Part shown: piece by piece, positions 23,921-35,204 of the stretch
Position numbering within the stretch: the first letter of the stretch is position 1
How the letters are laid out: every line of letters begins with the position of its first letter
Assembly: GCA_916613615.1 (NCBI GenBank)
Contig: OU744730.1
Coordinates: forward strand, 36,069,315-36,133,314
Source: Steromphala cineraria
Taxonomy: Eukaryota > Mollusca > Gastropoda > Trochida > Trochidae
Reading direction: 5' to 3'
Length of the DNA stretch: 64,000 nucleotides
Made by a program: the position numbers and the translations under genes
Notes under the pieces: model-generated
What the model saw: the letters and a program-made list of their open reading frames with translations, nothing else
What the model was told of the DNA's origin: nothing
Database searches by the model: none

Positions 23921-24845
23921 TTCTAAGATACCAAAGTTATTTGCAGGGAAATATAAGTATTCTTATAATTTCAAATTAAAATATTGTTAAAATAACTTAG
24001 ATTATATATCCATGAACAGGGCTAACTGCTGGCTATTCCATGTTTAGAACTCACCCCCTAATTCAAAAAGATTGTTTTTTGGTGAAACGGTTGATTATGT
24101 TAATGTAGCAGTTTTATTTTCTCATTTATAAAGTTTAAAATTATATTCTCTTGTTATTTTTTCATTGTTCAAACAAAACAAAAACATCAGACAACTCATG
24201 TTTAATAAAACGTTACTTTTGAACAGTCAAGTTGTACGATCATGCAGTGCGGGCCACACTGCCCATATAAGGCTTATCACGTGATTGACATTCCACAAAG
24301 AATTATGGGTATTGTTTGTTAGGAAGCGTGGTAGATGTATCATTCTTTTTTTTGCTGTTGTCATAAAAGTTGAAGTTAATGGTAAGTACCACCGCTAATA
24401 TTAGCTGACTGTGTACACCATGAAAAGGGGTACAAACTGTATTGGTTGAGCTAATATGGTACGTTGCTTGGCAGGGACGGTTGACGTGTGTCAACGTCAC
24501 AAATGCTACGGGGCGCCGCGACCTGACGTGGAATGTCAACGGCGTCACTCGACAAGCATGTCGGAGGCAGAGCATTGGTCGCAGCGTTGTTCCCCAGTAA
24601 CATGGAGTTGTTATTTAGCTTTTCAACGACTGTTCATTTCTGTGACCAGTGACGGACATGATACCAAGGGCCCCAACCCCTTCTTCGGAAAGTTTGGTTG
24701 CTGCGGCGATAAGGATACGCCATGTTGATTGATAGAACCGAGACCAAAGGTTACCATGGACACGCGTGTTTACGAGGGGGCAGCGGGGAAGAGCGGATGG
24801 CGTCATTCAATTGTTACGTCATGTAAAAACTATACCTTTATTTAA

Positions 24846-25015
24846 GAAATAAAGTAGCCCTAACCATCATGTGTTTTGCAATAAAGTATAGTTTTGCCCT
24901 GAACTATTATAGTTAAAGCATGAGGCCGAAGGCCGAATGCTTTGACGTTATAATAGTTCACGGCAAAACTATACTTTATTGCAAAACACATGATGGTTAG
25001 GGCTACTCTATTACT
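24846..25015. repeat. Foldback hairpin 3 with GA/GA apex
   Basis: Arms share AGCCCTAACCATCATGTG, then TATAGTTTTGCCCTGAAC, with hairpin 2. The apex is GA-GGCCGAAGGCC-GA near 24,922-24,936, with a GAA triloop. Confidence 0.9.
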
Positions 25016-25500
25016 TTTCTAGTATGTCGATTTTTACGCGTTTAAGTTATTTCTACTCCAAAATAAACATATTATATGTAAATCACGTTCGGCCGCAAAT
25101 TGAAAACCCTCGATCAGGGCCATATCTTGTGACGTCATAACCGATTGTTATTGACGTCATGGGCCATTGTTTCGTGACGTCACTCAAAAACTATACTTTA
25201 TTGCGGAATAAAGGGTGGGCGGCGCCTTTGATCTTTACGGGAACAATACTAGAATGTCTGATAAAGTACTTTTTTTTCGATTGTTCTAACCGCTAGGCAT
25301 CTTAGAATCCGTAATAAAGTATAGTTTTTGAGTGACGTCACGAAACAATGGCCCATGACGTCAATAACAATCGGTTATGACGTCACAAGATATGGCCCTG
25401 ATCGAGGGTTTTCAATTTGCGCCCGAACGTGATTTATAAAACATGTTTATTTTGGAGTAGAAATAACTTAAACGCGTAAAAATCGACATACTAGAAAAGT

Positions 25501-25685
25501 AATAGAGTAGCCCTAACCATCATGTGTTTTGCAATAAAGTATAGTTTTGCCCTGAACTATTTTGCCCTGAACTATTATAACGTCAAAGCATTCGGCCTTC
25601 GGCCTCATGCTTTAACTATAATAGTTCAGGGCAAAACTATACTTTATTGCAAAACACATGATGGTTAGGGCTACTTTATTTCTTA
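25501..25685. repeat. Foldback hairpin 4 with TC/TC apex
   Basis: Inverted copy of hairpin 3. Its apex reads TC-GGCCTTCGGCC-TC, the complement of the GA/GA form. One arm carries an extra tandem copy of TTTGCCCTGAACTAT near 25,546-25,575. Confidence 0.9.
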
Positions 25686-26190
25686 AATATAGCCACAAGT
25701 TAAGGTTAACGCATAGTTGATATCATATGACACCTTTGAACCTCATGATGCTCAGATTATCTCTCTTTTGTTGTAAAAGAAGCTTTAAAATAAGTTTTAT
25801 GTTATCTATAATTCTGTATTTAATAGCTTTAGCTTAATGCTGTAGGCCTATTAATGACTGTCCTCAGCAAAATAGTAATGTGTATCTTACAACATACACC
25901 ATTGCCGGATCAACAGGGGGCGCCCGGGGAGTTCAAAATATTGCGAGTCGTATTTTTCATTCACTTTGTTGTTATCATTCGTTTAACTTCTCAATCCATT
26001 CAATAAGATAATCTCCCTGTGTACACATTTTTGTAACCAGAGTTTTTTCAAAAGTTGCAATGTTGGTTGTTGGAGCTCACCATCAATACTAAAATTTTGT
26101 TTACAAATTGAAGTAAAGAATTAATCTAAATTGCAAATATAAAATCAGTAATGTTTTAGCAACCATGTTATACAGCTTGGAAAACTTTGG
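25686..26190. other. No gene seen
   Basis: AT-rich DNA without supported features. Confidence 0.4.
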
Positions 26191-26196
26191 CTTAGG

Positions 26197-26251
<55 letters not shown>

Positions 26252-26252
26252 G
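26191..26252. repeat. (GATA)n microsatellite
   Basis: About 14 uninterrupted GATA units. Confidence 0.97.
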
Positions 26253-26666
26253 GCCTGAAACATCACTTAGAACTCTCCTTACAATACTAGGACATCACAA
26301 AGTTGATGACCGCACAATGACGTCATAATGGCATACATATAGCAAGAGATTCCTTCTATACAAGTTGAACAACTCATGTATTCTTAATTTTGATATTCAA
26401 AATAACTGAAATATGTTATTTATTCTATATCAAATAATATTCAATTTTGATATGCATGTTGTTGATTTATTAACTATTTGACAAAAAAATAGTCCCTGCA
26501 TGCGAAAAATAAGAAAATCTATGAGAAAGAAGTAACTCATCTTCAAATGAAGAGTGCATAACTTTTTTTATCTTTTTACTTTTTATACATATTTTCTTCA
26601 GTTTTGAAACAAATATTTAGCAGATAAATTGCAGACATTAAACATTATTCTCAACTAAAAGGTAAG

Positions 26667-27180
26667 GTAGGGTTTATCGGCCACCAAAAAAACTTGATCA
26701 CTACCCTCATATTTTGAAACTAACTATTGAGATAACTATTTTTCAAAATATTGTTTCAAAGGTGATTGAATAGTGACCAATTTATGGAAGAACTACACTA
26801 CTGACAACACAATTTTATTTCTGAATTAGGCATCATCAAAAGTGACCACCGTCTGAGTTAGCAGTAAAACCAAAATATCTCACAAAAAGAAAATAAAGTC
26901 ATTTTAGATGATGCTTAATTAAAGTAGGGTTTATCGGCCACCAAAAAAACTTGATCACTACCCTCATATTTTGAAACTAACTATTGAGATAACTATTTTT
27001 CAAAATATTGTTTCAAAGGTGATTGAATAGTGACCAATTTATGGAAGAACTACACTACTGACAACACAATTTTATTTCTGAATTAGGCATCATCAAAAGT
27101 GACCACCGTCTGAGTTAGCAGTAAAACCAAAATATCTCACAAAAAGAAAATAAAGTCATTTTAGATGATGCTTAATTAAA
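26667..27180. repeat. Perfect 257-bp tandem duplication
   Basis: 26,667-26,923 and 26,924-27,180 appear identical base for base, beginning GTAGGGTTTATCGGCCACC and ending GATGATGCTTAATTAAA. Immediately afterwards AAATAAAATTGTGTTGTCAG is the reverse complement of an internal part of the unit. No ORF. Confidence 0.95.
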
Positions 27181-27715
27181 AAATAAAATTGTGTTGTCAG
27201 TAGAACATTTGGTTTTCAGGAAGAGGACTGGCTACTGATTCTTGTGATGTGTAATTCATGTGGTATCAAGGATTCAGGTCGTGTATTATACACAAACGAT
27301 TATATGAATGACCGGGAACCGGTAGTGCGGACGGTAGTCAATTTTATTGATGCCTCAAGTGAAAATGAAACTGTGTTGAAAGTAGAACATTACATTTTCA
27401 GAAAGAGGAATGTCTGCTGATTCCTATGATATGTAATATATGTAGTCACGAAAAAAATGAGGCAATTAAAAAAACTAGCTGCATATCGTGTTTCGGACCA
27501 CGGTCTATAATAGCTTTATTTTGGAGAAGGGACATTAATTAAAGGAAAATTCCAATGAAAATGAAAAAGAGCCTTGTAAAATTGTTTATTGAGAAATTCT
27601 TCAACCTGCAAATTTATAATTTTTAGATAAATCACTAAATCTGCAATAAAAATCAAAGTTGGAGAAAATCACGATTACCGGTATCGATGGTTGACGCCAT
27701 ATTAAGATATTAGAC
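27181..27715. other. No gene seen
   Basis: It holds two related AACATTT/AACATTACATTTTCAG-AAGAGGA blocks about 190 bp apart, possibly an old duplication. No coding signal. Confidence 0.4.
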
Positions 27716-28139
27716 AGATAAGATAATACTTTATTACCCCGGAGGAAATTCTTTTTACATCAAAACGGCCTCATACATAATATATATACATGGCTCACAT
27801 TGTACAACTATAAACAAAACATCACGTACGGAATATGACACATCAATCAAAGCAACATTTAGCTTTCAGTAGCATACATGTAGATATTCATATGATCACA
27901 GACTGAATGGTGTTAATATTTACAACTAGAAATTTCTAAACATTTATTAATTTCACGAATACTTGCTGGTATGAAGAAATGTCGGTCGGGCTCTGTTCGT
28001 TTTTATAGCAGGTGGCCGAAAGCGGCGTCCAGAAGGAAGAAGTTCGAAATGATGTGACAGTATATGGGAGCTATAAATCAGTTCTAATTTTTGTACCTTT
28101 CTCTACAAGCTGGCGCTCATAGATAAAAGAAATGTTTTC

Positions 28140-28795
28140 GAATGGCATTCCACTGACTTTGCTGGCAGTATTAACAATTTTGAAAACTTTGTTTTTGTTG
28201 CGAGCAGACAACCCTCCAAACCAACTTAAAAAAAGTCAACACACTTTGTATGAAAGTTTGATAAAAAGACTGTAAAAATAGATGAATCAATTGAAAAAAT
28301 TCTTAAGCAGCGAAGAGTCGCTGTTGGCCTTTTTTATAAATGTAATCAATAAGTTTTGAGAAAGAGAGATTTGAATCTAAAATGATACCGAGATATCTGT
28401 AATGATAAACTCTTTCAATGTCTTCATTGTCAATTCTAATAGGATTAATGGTTCCTTTTTCCGCCGAAAGTCAACAATCATTTCCTTAGTTTTCTTTACA
28501 TTCAAAAACAGAAAGTTATCTCTACACCATGATAGGAAAGTTCAATGCCTTGACGATAATTATGTTCTGAATCAGAAATGAGACCAGTAAGAGCAGCATC
28601 ATCTGCAAACTTCACAGTAAATACATTATCAAATGACGATTGACAATCATTGGTGCACAAAATGAAAAGTAAAGGCGACAAAACACAGCCTTGTGGACCT
28701 CCTGTGGAGGTTGATGTAATAGAAGATTGGCATCCATTAGCACTAACATATTGTGTGCGATTAACCATAAATTCTGATAATATTGGAGTTTTCAC
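28140..28795 (-). pseudogene. Rex1-like LINE: RT palm and C-terminal remainder
   Basis: The frame at 28,502-28,795 has motif B STGGPQGCVLSPLLF and motif C VKFADDAAL (catalytic DD). Below 28,500 shifted frames give INPIRIDNEDIERVYHYRYLG, the thumb, then FVGLEGCLLATKTK-like and ELLPSGRRFR sequence typical of the family's C-terminus. At least two frameshifts or stops are present. Confidence 0.85.
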
Positions 28796-28801
28796 AAAGA
28801 C

Positions 28802-29161
28802 CTAACAGTTATTCATTAAAAAGTGAGGTTGAATGGTATTGAACGCTGAAGAGAAGTCTATAAAGAGAATCCTTACATAATTATTAAATGTTTCTAGGTG
28901 AGAGAAAACATTTTGAAGGAGGGTCAGAGTTGCATCGTCAGTGCCTCGCCCTGGTCTGTATGCAAACTGGAGAGGGTCAAGCAAATGACTTACGTTATCT
29001 AATAAATGCCTTTTTATAACCCGTTCCAAACACTTCATTACTATGGAGGTCAAAGCAACTGGGCGGTAGTCATTATTTCCGACAGGATGTGTTCTCTTCA
29101 GAACAGGACAAATATCAGATGTTTTCCAAACCAATGGAAATTGTTTTAGAAAATGGCGCAA
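28802..29161 (-). pseudogene. Rex1-like LINE: RT N-terminal half
   Basis: Shows VWKTSDICPVLKRTHPVGNNDYRPVALTS, QFAYRPGRGTDDATL and motif A ILFIDFSSAFNTIQPH. It stops at 28,802, a few codons before motif B, which continues in the next open frame. Confidence 0.9.
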
Positions 29162-29254
29162 ACTTGTTCTTCACATTCTTTCAGAACAATACCTGGTAAT
29201 CTATCAGGGCCACAAGATTTATGAACATTGAGTTGCATATATGACATCAAAACA

Positions 29255-29878
29255 TCATTTTTGGTTTATCATTAATTCATCAGATGGGGGAAGTGATGAG
29301 TACATGTTATAATTTTCATTGGAAAAGTCATGCGAGTCAAACCTTGAATAAAACAAATTCAATTCATTCACAAAGGTCTGGTTATCTTGAACTGCTGACT
29401 GCTTTTTATTTATGCCTAAAATAGATTTAAGTCCTTGCCATGCATTCTTCAAATTGTTTGAAGTAAACAGTTTCTCTATCTTTTCTTTGTAATTCTGTTT
29501 ACATTTCGCTGTTTGGCACACAATGCCCCTTTGAATTTCTTTAACTTTAAACATATCACCTGAACAAAATGCTCTTTTCTTGTCATTTAATAAAGACTTG
29601 AATTCCTTTTTAACCCAAGGTTTATTATATGGGTAAACATTGATTGTTCTATTTGGAATAATGTTATTAACACAGAAATTTATATAATCGGTCACTGAAT
29701 GTGTCAAATCATCAATATTATCCGATGCTTTTTCAAAAATGTCCCGATTTGTGCAATCAAAACACCCTCTGAGTTGTTCGACAAAATCCTTTGTCCAAGC
29801 TTTACACTTTTTCAAAATTGTTTTTTCCGACTTACTTTCGTGGTAGGAGATGAATGGCATTATGATCCGAGGTTCCAA
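29255..29878 (-). pseudogene. Rex1-like LINE: linker between endonuclease and RT
   Basis: Contains KAWTKDFVEQLRGCFDCTNRD, TDYINFCVNNIIPNRTI, NKPWVKKEFKSLLNDKKRAF and NLKNAWQGLKSILG, the conserved connector of Rex1-type LINEs. It ends at a stop after DELMINQK; sequence between 29,160 and 29,255 reads DLPGIVLKEC-like in another frame. Confidence 0.85.
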
Positions 29879-30149
29879 TCGGCGGCTTTGCGTAGGACTT
29901 GTAAGCGCTGGGAATATTGCCGTAGCACATATCCAAAGTCTTGTCTCGCCTTGTTGGACATGTCACGTATTGAAAATAGTGCGGAAAAACATCCTTTAGA
30001 GAACACTGATTAAAATCACCCATTATGAAGTTTGGAGCATCCGGGGAAAGAGCTTGCAATTTGTCTGTGGCTTTTTCCGTAATACACAAGTCCCTATACA
30101 TGCGAATCAGTTGTCCAAATCCGGTGAGATTGAGTGATCCTGTGTTCAC
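29832..30149 (-). pseudogene. Rex1-like LINE: endonuclease C-terminal part
   Basis: The frame shows FIMGDFNQCSL (catalytic GDFN), DKTLDMCYGNI and GTSDHNAIHLLP (catalytic SDH), the last motifs of the apurinic-type nuclease. The N-terminal motifs are absent because of 5' truncation. The frame runs out at RK and the linker continues in another frame, so a frameshift lies near 29,850. Confidence 0.85.
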
Positions 30150-30159
30150 ACAGTGAGCA

Positions 30160-31330
30160 GAGTCAGAGAGTGATGTGTACGAATATTGTTTTACTTACGA
30201 ATTAGCCGGGCGCATAGAGCCGACTCCTACATCCGTTCTATGGTTAATGCACATCGCAGGTTGCAGTTTCATCTGTTTGTACCTGTAAGTTGTAACCATG
30301 GCATTTTTAGAGACTGACACCCTTGGACAAGAAAGGTATTTAACAATTCATAGTACATGTATCATTTATCTTTACACGCGAAAGACTTCCTTCCTCTGAA
30401 ATATTTTGTTTCATTGGCGTGCACAAAAGTTCGATTCACTTTGCTGTTGCTTCAGTGTCAGTAGCCTAGATTAGGTATATCCAATGATTTTTTTTAAAAA
30501 GACCCAAATCAATGAAACTTGGTTTGTTGCAAGAGCAATGTTTCAATAACATAAAACAACTTCAATTTTCTAAACAAAAAAATTATCAAAAAAGATATAA
30601 ATAATCATAAATAATATAACTTCTAACAAATTAAAATCTTTGAAAGCGGTCATGAACGGTTCGTGTCATCAAGTACCTTTTTAAAATAAATATATCATGT
30701 GAAAAGAATCTTCCTGCAAGACCTGCACGGCTAAAAACCCGTCAGAGAATCACTGTCGTTGTTAGTTTCTCCGTACTGTATCTATATATAGGTCTATCAT
30801 CTCCAAAGAGTTCATATAATATTTTCTTATTTACGTCTAGCTTTGGTATCACATACTAACTTTTACCTATAATGAAGCGATTTTTGATCGAGGCGAGTTT
30901 TACAAATAGATTATCAAATTTAAATAGAATAGATATAATCTTAACAGGGCTACAGATTAGGGGCGTACACACGTAATGTATGCCTTAAAATCGACCAAGT
31001 ACGGCCGAAAATAAAATTTCAAGCGTATCATGTACGCTCATACATACCTGTGTTCGTCTACTACTTTGTTTCGGTGCGTATCATGTTCATGGACTTTCAT
31101 TAGAGTGATATGATTAATTTGATACAACGAAAAATCACAAGCAGAAACGCATCATGCTTTAAACAGGAACAGAGTTATATGCTTGCTGTGCAACGAGGTA
31201 CACCTTTATTTTTCGATTGGCCAACGTTTCTTATGATTTAAATATCAATCATTACATCTCTTTCTTTAACTCGATATAAAGGGTATGCAATGTCTGTTTT
31301 TTACTGTCATGACTTATGACTTATGACTTA
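30160..31330. other. No gene seen
   Basis: AT-rich, with ATGACTTATGACTTATGACTT, a short 8-bp tandem repeat, at its right edge (31,308-31,330). Confidence 0.4.
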
Positions 31331-31735
31331 GGTTCATTATACAATTATTGACTTCAGTTGAGGTGAATCCAATGGTTTATTGACCTCGGAACAGTTATGT
31401 TCACCGAGGCGACAGCCGAGGTGAACATAAGTTTCCGAGGTCAATAAACCATTGGATTCACCGATAACTGAAGTCAACAACTGTTTTATTATATGATTTA
31501 TGAAAGTTTCAGTTATTTTGAAAACTAGTCAATTATTTTCAGTTTTTTTAGAAGCAACTGTTTACGGCGCTTCTCGTAGTGACGATCTATTTTTAGCTCC
31601 AGGTCATTGGATTGTTATGTTGACCTCGCGTGACGTTTCCCGCGGTCAACATAAGGTTTAATCATTGTCGGTGAACACCTTCCTCGACCAATCAGAAGAC
31701 AGATCACTCGTCCATCATATAATAATACAAATTAT
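31331..31735. mobile_element. MITE-like element containing foldback hairpin 5
   Basis: The left side begins TTCATTATACAATTATTGAC and the right side ends CATATAATAATAC, loosely inverted. Within it is the strong hairpin 31,348-31,477. A second ATTGTTATGTTGACCTCGCG block at 31,610 repeats part of the arm. No ORF. Confidence 0.55.
31348..31477. repeat. Foldback hairpin 5 with GA/GA apex
   Basis: 130-bp near-perfect palindrome: TTGACTTCAGTT pairs with AACTGAAGTCAA, and GGTTTATTGACCTCGG with its complement. The apex is GA-GGCGACAGCC-GA near 31,406-31,419, with a GACA tetraloop. Confidence 0.9.
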
Positions 31736-34374
31736 CAACCTTTCTTTTGGACTAAGTGTAATGCCCATATAACATTTTACATTATGAAAAGGTAACACTT
31801 GCATCTACCTTATCGTGACAAAATCATTTTAGTGTCACATGCTGACAAAGTATATTGATATGTGCAAAATATGTAAATAAAACATTTGTCTAATACTTAT
31901 TTTAGTTTCCCACTGTTTAGTGATTTGCAATTTCCCATTTTATCCAATATGTGAACATTTTACATGTCTAACTTGAAATCGATTCAGTCTTCATACGATA
32001 CTGCTATTTTGGCTTTTCTTTCCTTTTGTTTGTGAATTAGTTGTTAGTTAACAATGTTGGAAAAGCATTGATGGTTTCACGTATGTTGAATATACCATTT
32101 AATTAACTGAAATTAGCCAATTATCAAATTATAACCATAACACCATATGTTAGGGTAAAAAGGGATCGCGTCAATTTTACTACTGTATCAACTGAAATAC
32201 GACTTCATTTGTAAAAAGTTATTCTGATTTTGGGATTTTATTCACAGACCAGTTTCATCAATTAAATACCGTTACATTTCAGTTACACTGATAATGGGGA
32301 CTCATAAGATCAAACAAAAAATGAAGAATTTGCCAAAACAATATTTTTCTAACAAATTAGTTAAATTGAATAGAGCATTGAGTATTTATTTGTATTTTCA
32401 GAATATATCAACATAATATTGTTTTTACTAATTGGGATGGATAGCGAAAAATATAAAACTGGCGATGATCAAATTTAACAACGTACAAAGCAAACTCTTT
32501 AGCACTATGTCAGTACACCTTCATACTCTTGAGTACACCTGCACTTAAAATTCAAGGCATATGTACCACTTCACTCAAAAAGTTATCTGGAGCCCTGCTT
32601 AAAATTATACAGAAAGTAAGTTTTATGTTTTAACACTTACCCTTGTTCACAAGTTCGATAAGATAGCGAAAACATGTGCACCATTGTGTGATATATGACC
32701 CAACTTGTGCCTTGTTTGTTAAAAAGGTTAATTATTATTAAAAACAAGCAATTTATAGGCCTAAGGTAAACGATTTTATGGTTTTATTTCTCATAGATCT
32801 ATGAATTAAATCTTCCTTAAGCAAAAATAGAAAGCATAATTTCACTACCCTAACCTTTGTTATTACATTTTATGTGTTAATACAGTCAAGAAGGACACAC
32901 GCAAAAACACGAAATAAGAGGAAATGTTTGGCCTATATATAACACAACTCATCATGTCAAGACTCATTTAATTTTGAAGGATAATTAAATGAATTTGAAA
33001 TAAATGAAATTACGGTATGTAAATATGTGTAAACGGTACGAATGTCACACGATTATAAATCATATTTAGAAAAATGTAATGGAATATTTTTCTATCTTCG
33101 ATGATACCGCGATATCGGGACCAAATTCAACCCCTGCAAGACATATATCCCCGACATGATACTGTATAAATCAAATCATTACATCCAGTGATAAATAGTG
33201 CCAATACCATGTCTATATGTTCGAGTTTAATGAAAACACAAAACTTGCTCTCACGTGTAATTTAAATCTTCAATGAATAAATCGATCACAAATCAAATAA
33301 TCAAATCAAAAAGCATTATTATTTAATACTTATAAAATTGAAAACACAGTTGACATTGTAATGATGTCCCCCAATTCATGGCGCAACAATGCTATGACGA
33401 CGGAATGCTGGTGATCCTGGGATCACTGTTCGTGTTTGTTATATGCCTAAAATTTGCTTTTAATGACAGATAAAGGATGATTTTATATTATTTTCTGGTA
33501 TTTGCTAGAGAGGTTTTAGTCCTTACTGAAATATTGTAAATCAGAACACCCAAGGAAGCTATTTCTTAGGTGATCTTTAGAAATTTATCCGTACTCCAAA
33601 AACCGATAAACTAGTTGACATAATAAATTTAAAATTAACTGTTTTAGGGGCACTTCAGAAGTTGGTAGTATAAGGAAAACAAGGAAATTCTACGTATGAA
33701 CAACTCCTTTATTTCATAATAGCAATGTAAGTTAATTAATTAGATGTCATTCATAGACCCTAAATTCTGCACTTTAATATCGCCGACTTTAACATGAAAC
33801 TGTAATTTTTACATTTACATACATTGCCAAGCTTTGAAAAATCTTAACTGAAATGTTTGATGCCGATGTGACATAAGGAGATACTTAAAATGAATTATTA
33901 GTTGGTAAGGAAGATGACGTTAGCGTATGCCGCTTAAGTGGTGACTGGGTACCGTCTTTACGTGTATGCAACGTCAATGCGCAAATCCCGCAGCGTTTGA
34001 AATAACACTGACCAGTTAACGTTGCAGCCGCTTAATGGCTGCCACAAAATGGCTGCGCTCATGAAATTCGCCGTGGAGAGGTCTATACATTGGGACAATT
34101 AAAAAAAAAATCTTCAACACATACAATAGGTAATTATGACATTGAAAGAGGAGTATTGTACCATTAGTTTCACTTGTTTTACATTTACATTTTAATTCCA
34201 ATCTCATTCTATAATTTGAAAGAAGAAAAAAATAGGTTTCACTTGTGTTACATTTACATATTAATGTCAATAAATGTCTAAATGATTAATACGCCTTTCT
34301 TGTTCTTAATTGTTATAGCAAGAGTTACCTCCCTTCTGTGGATATTGCTACCTAGATGATCTAGTAGCCTACTC
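31736..34374. other. No gene seen; small local duplication
   Basis: Over 2.6 kb of AT-rich DNA. The only structure I note is a 72-bp-spaced direct repeat of GTTTCACTTGT-TTACATTTACAT at about 34,165 and 34,237. Confidence 0.4.
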
Positions 34375-34800
34375 ACGGAAATAGAAATAAAATGCTTTTT
34401 GTTGATTATTCTTTATTTGGAACTAACTTGATATTTGTATTCTAAATATTCATTCACAATGTTTTTTTCCAGCTCTTGTTTCAGACAGATTTTGTAAAAT
34501 CCTGCTAAATATATGATTTTACAGGAGAGAAAAACGTATCATTTCCACGCCTCGAAATTATTTCAAAGTCGAAATGTATGTTTCTGATGCAAGCTATAGT
34601 ATGCAAATGAACTTTAATCTCAGTACCATTCATTAAATAAATCGTTTAATGTACAATCATTTTATATCTTATGTCCTCGACTATTCGTATCTTATAAGAT
34701 TTAAAATTTCATAAAATGATTGAAAACGAAAGTGGTTTCCTTAAAGTTTACAGACATAAACGCGTGTTACAAACTACTTTTCTTACGAGTTCATTCATAA
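34375..34800. repeat. Diverged repeat R2, copy 2
   Basis: Same-orientation match to 12,285-12,560 (GAAATAAAATGCTTTT, TTCTAAATATTCATTCA, TTTTCCAGCTCT). Confidence 0.5.
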
Positions 34801-34820
34801 CTTTTGTTGTCAGTTGCAGA

Positions 34821-34834
34821 GTTGCTATGGCAAC
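34821..34834. promoter_or_regulatory. RFX-type X-box sequence
   Basis: GTTGCTATGGCAAC is an inverted repeat that matches the established RFX-factor X-box (GTTGCCATGGCAAC). A GCACGTGC E-box follows within 2 bp. No downstream gene is apparent, so function is unknown and chance cannot be excluded. Confidence 0.4.
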
Positions 34835-35204
34835 GCACGTGCAACTGCAAATTCAAGTGAAAATAGCGTTGCAGGTTTCCTGTCATGCGCATTGCTGAGA
34901 GTGACGTAAGCTTTTGCAGGTTTATATATATATTTGCAATGATTTCATAAGGCCTATTTTGGAAAAACGTATTTATTTGAGTATTTGTAAAATATCTGAA
35001 TTAGTTGTTAATTTTAAAAAAAATCTATAGACTTTTGGCTTTCATGTGATATATAGAACAATGCGTTATTGTACGTCGTTGATTCGCTACGATATTTTAA
35101 ACATACCCACCGAAACACCACATTTCCAAAATGCAAACTTTGACCTCTGCTCCTGACCGGAAATGACTGTTCGCGAGCGATTTTTATTCTTTTATCGTAA
35201 AGAC
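34835..35204. other. No gene seen
   Basis: AT-rich with a partial preceding unit of the repeat that follows. Confidence 0.35.

Larger units (their letters stand above)
23698..25254. mobile_element. Foldback-rich element with 48-bp perfect terminal inverted repeats
   Basis: The left end 23,698-23,745 and right end 25,207-25,254 are exact reverse complements over 48 bp, starting TTCTAGTATTGTTCCCG and including AAAGGCGCCGCCCACCC. Inside lie hairpin 2 and hairpin 3 and a GC-richer stretch (about 24,440-24,800) with frames of up to 90 codons but no recognisable protein. It is probably a non-autonomous DNA transposon. The right end abuts an inverted duplicate of its own right half. Confidence 0.8.
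24836..25685. repeat. Large palindrome (arms about 370 bp, 106-bp spacer)
   Basis: The left arm 24,836-25,204 and right arm 25,311-25,685 are near-identical inverted copies. Both contain the CCATCATGTGTTTTGC hairpin, ACGCGTTTAAGTTATTTC, CCCTCGATCAGGGCC, and three TGACGTCA or TGACGTCA-like sites. The spacer holds the right terminus of the 23,698-25,254 element. Each arm is itself a hairpin, so the structure is nested. Confidence 0.9.
27716..30150 (-). mobile_element. Rex1/CR1-like LINE, 5' truncated and frameshifted
   Basis: Read on the minus strand, the copy runs from the C-terminal half of an endonuclease (30,149) through a linker and RT to a 3' tail ending in AAGTATTATCTTATCTGTC at 27,716. 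The linker style, KAWTKDFVEQLRGCFDCTNRDIF followed by KPWVKKEFKSLL, is that of Rex1/Babar elements in the CR1 superfamily. A decayed second copy lies at 2,040-2,830. I could not find target duplications. Confidence 0.88.

Noticed and set aside
24456..24728. 90-codon frame in the foldback element
   Set aside because: No recognisable domain; composition follows the GC-rich block and equally long frames exist on the other strand.
34340..34385. YLDDLVAYS peptide resembling an LTR-retrotransposon RT motif
   Set aside because: It lies in a very short frame with no other RT motif around it, and the aligned repeat copy near 12.27 kb does not encode it.
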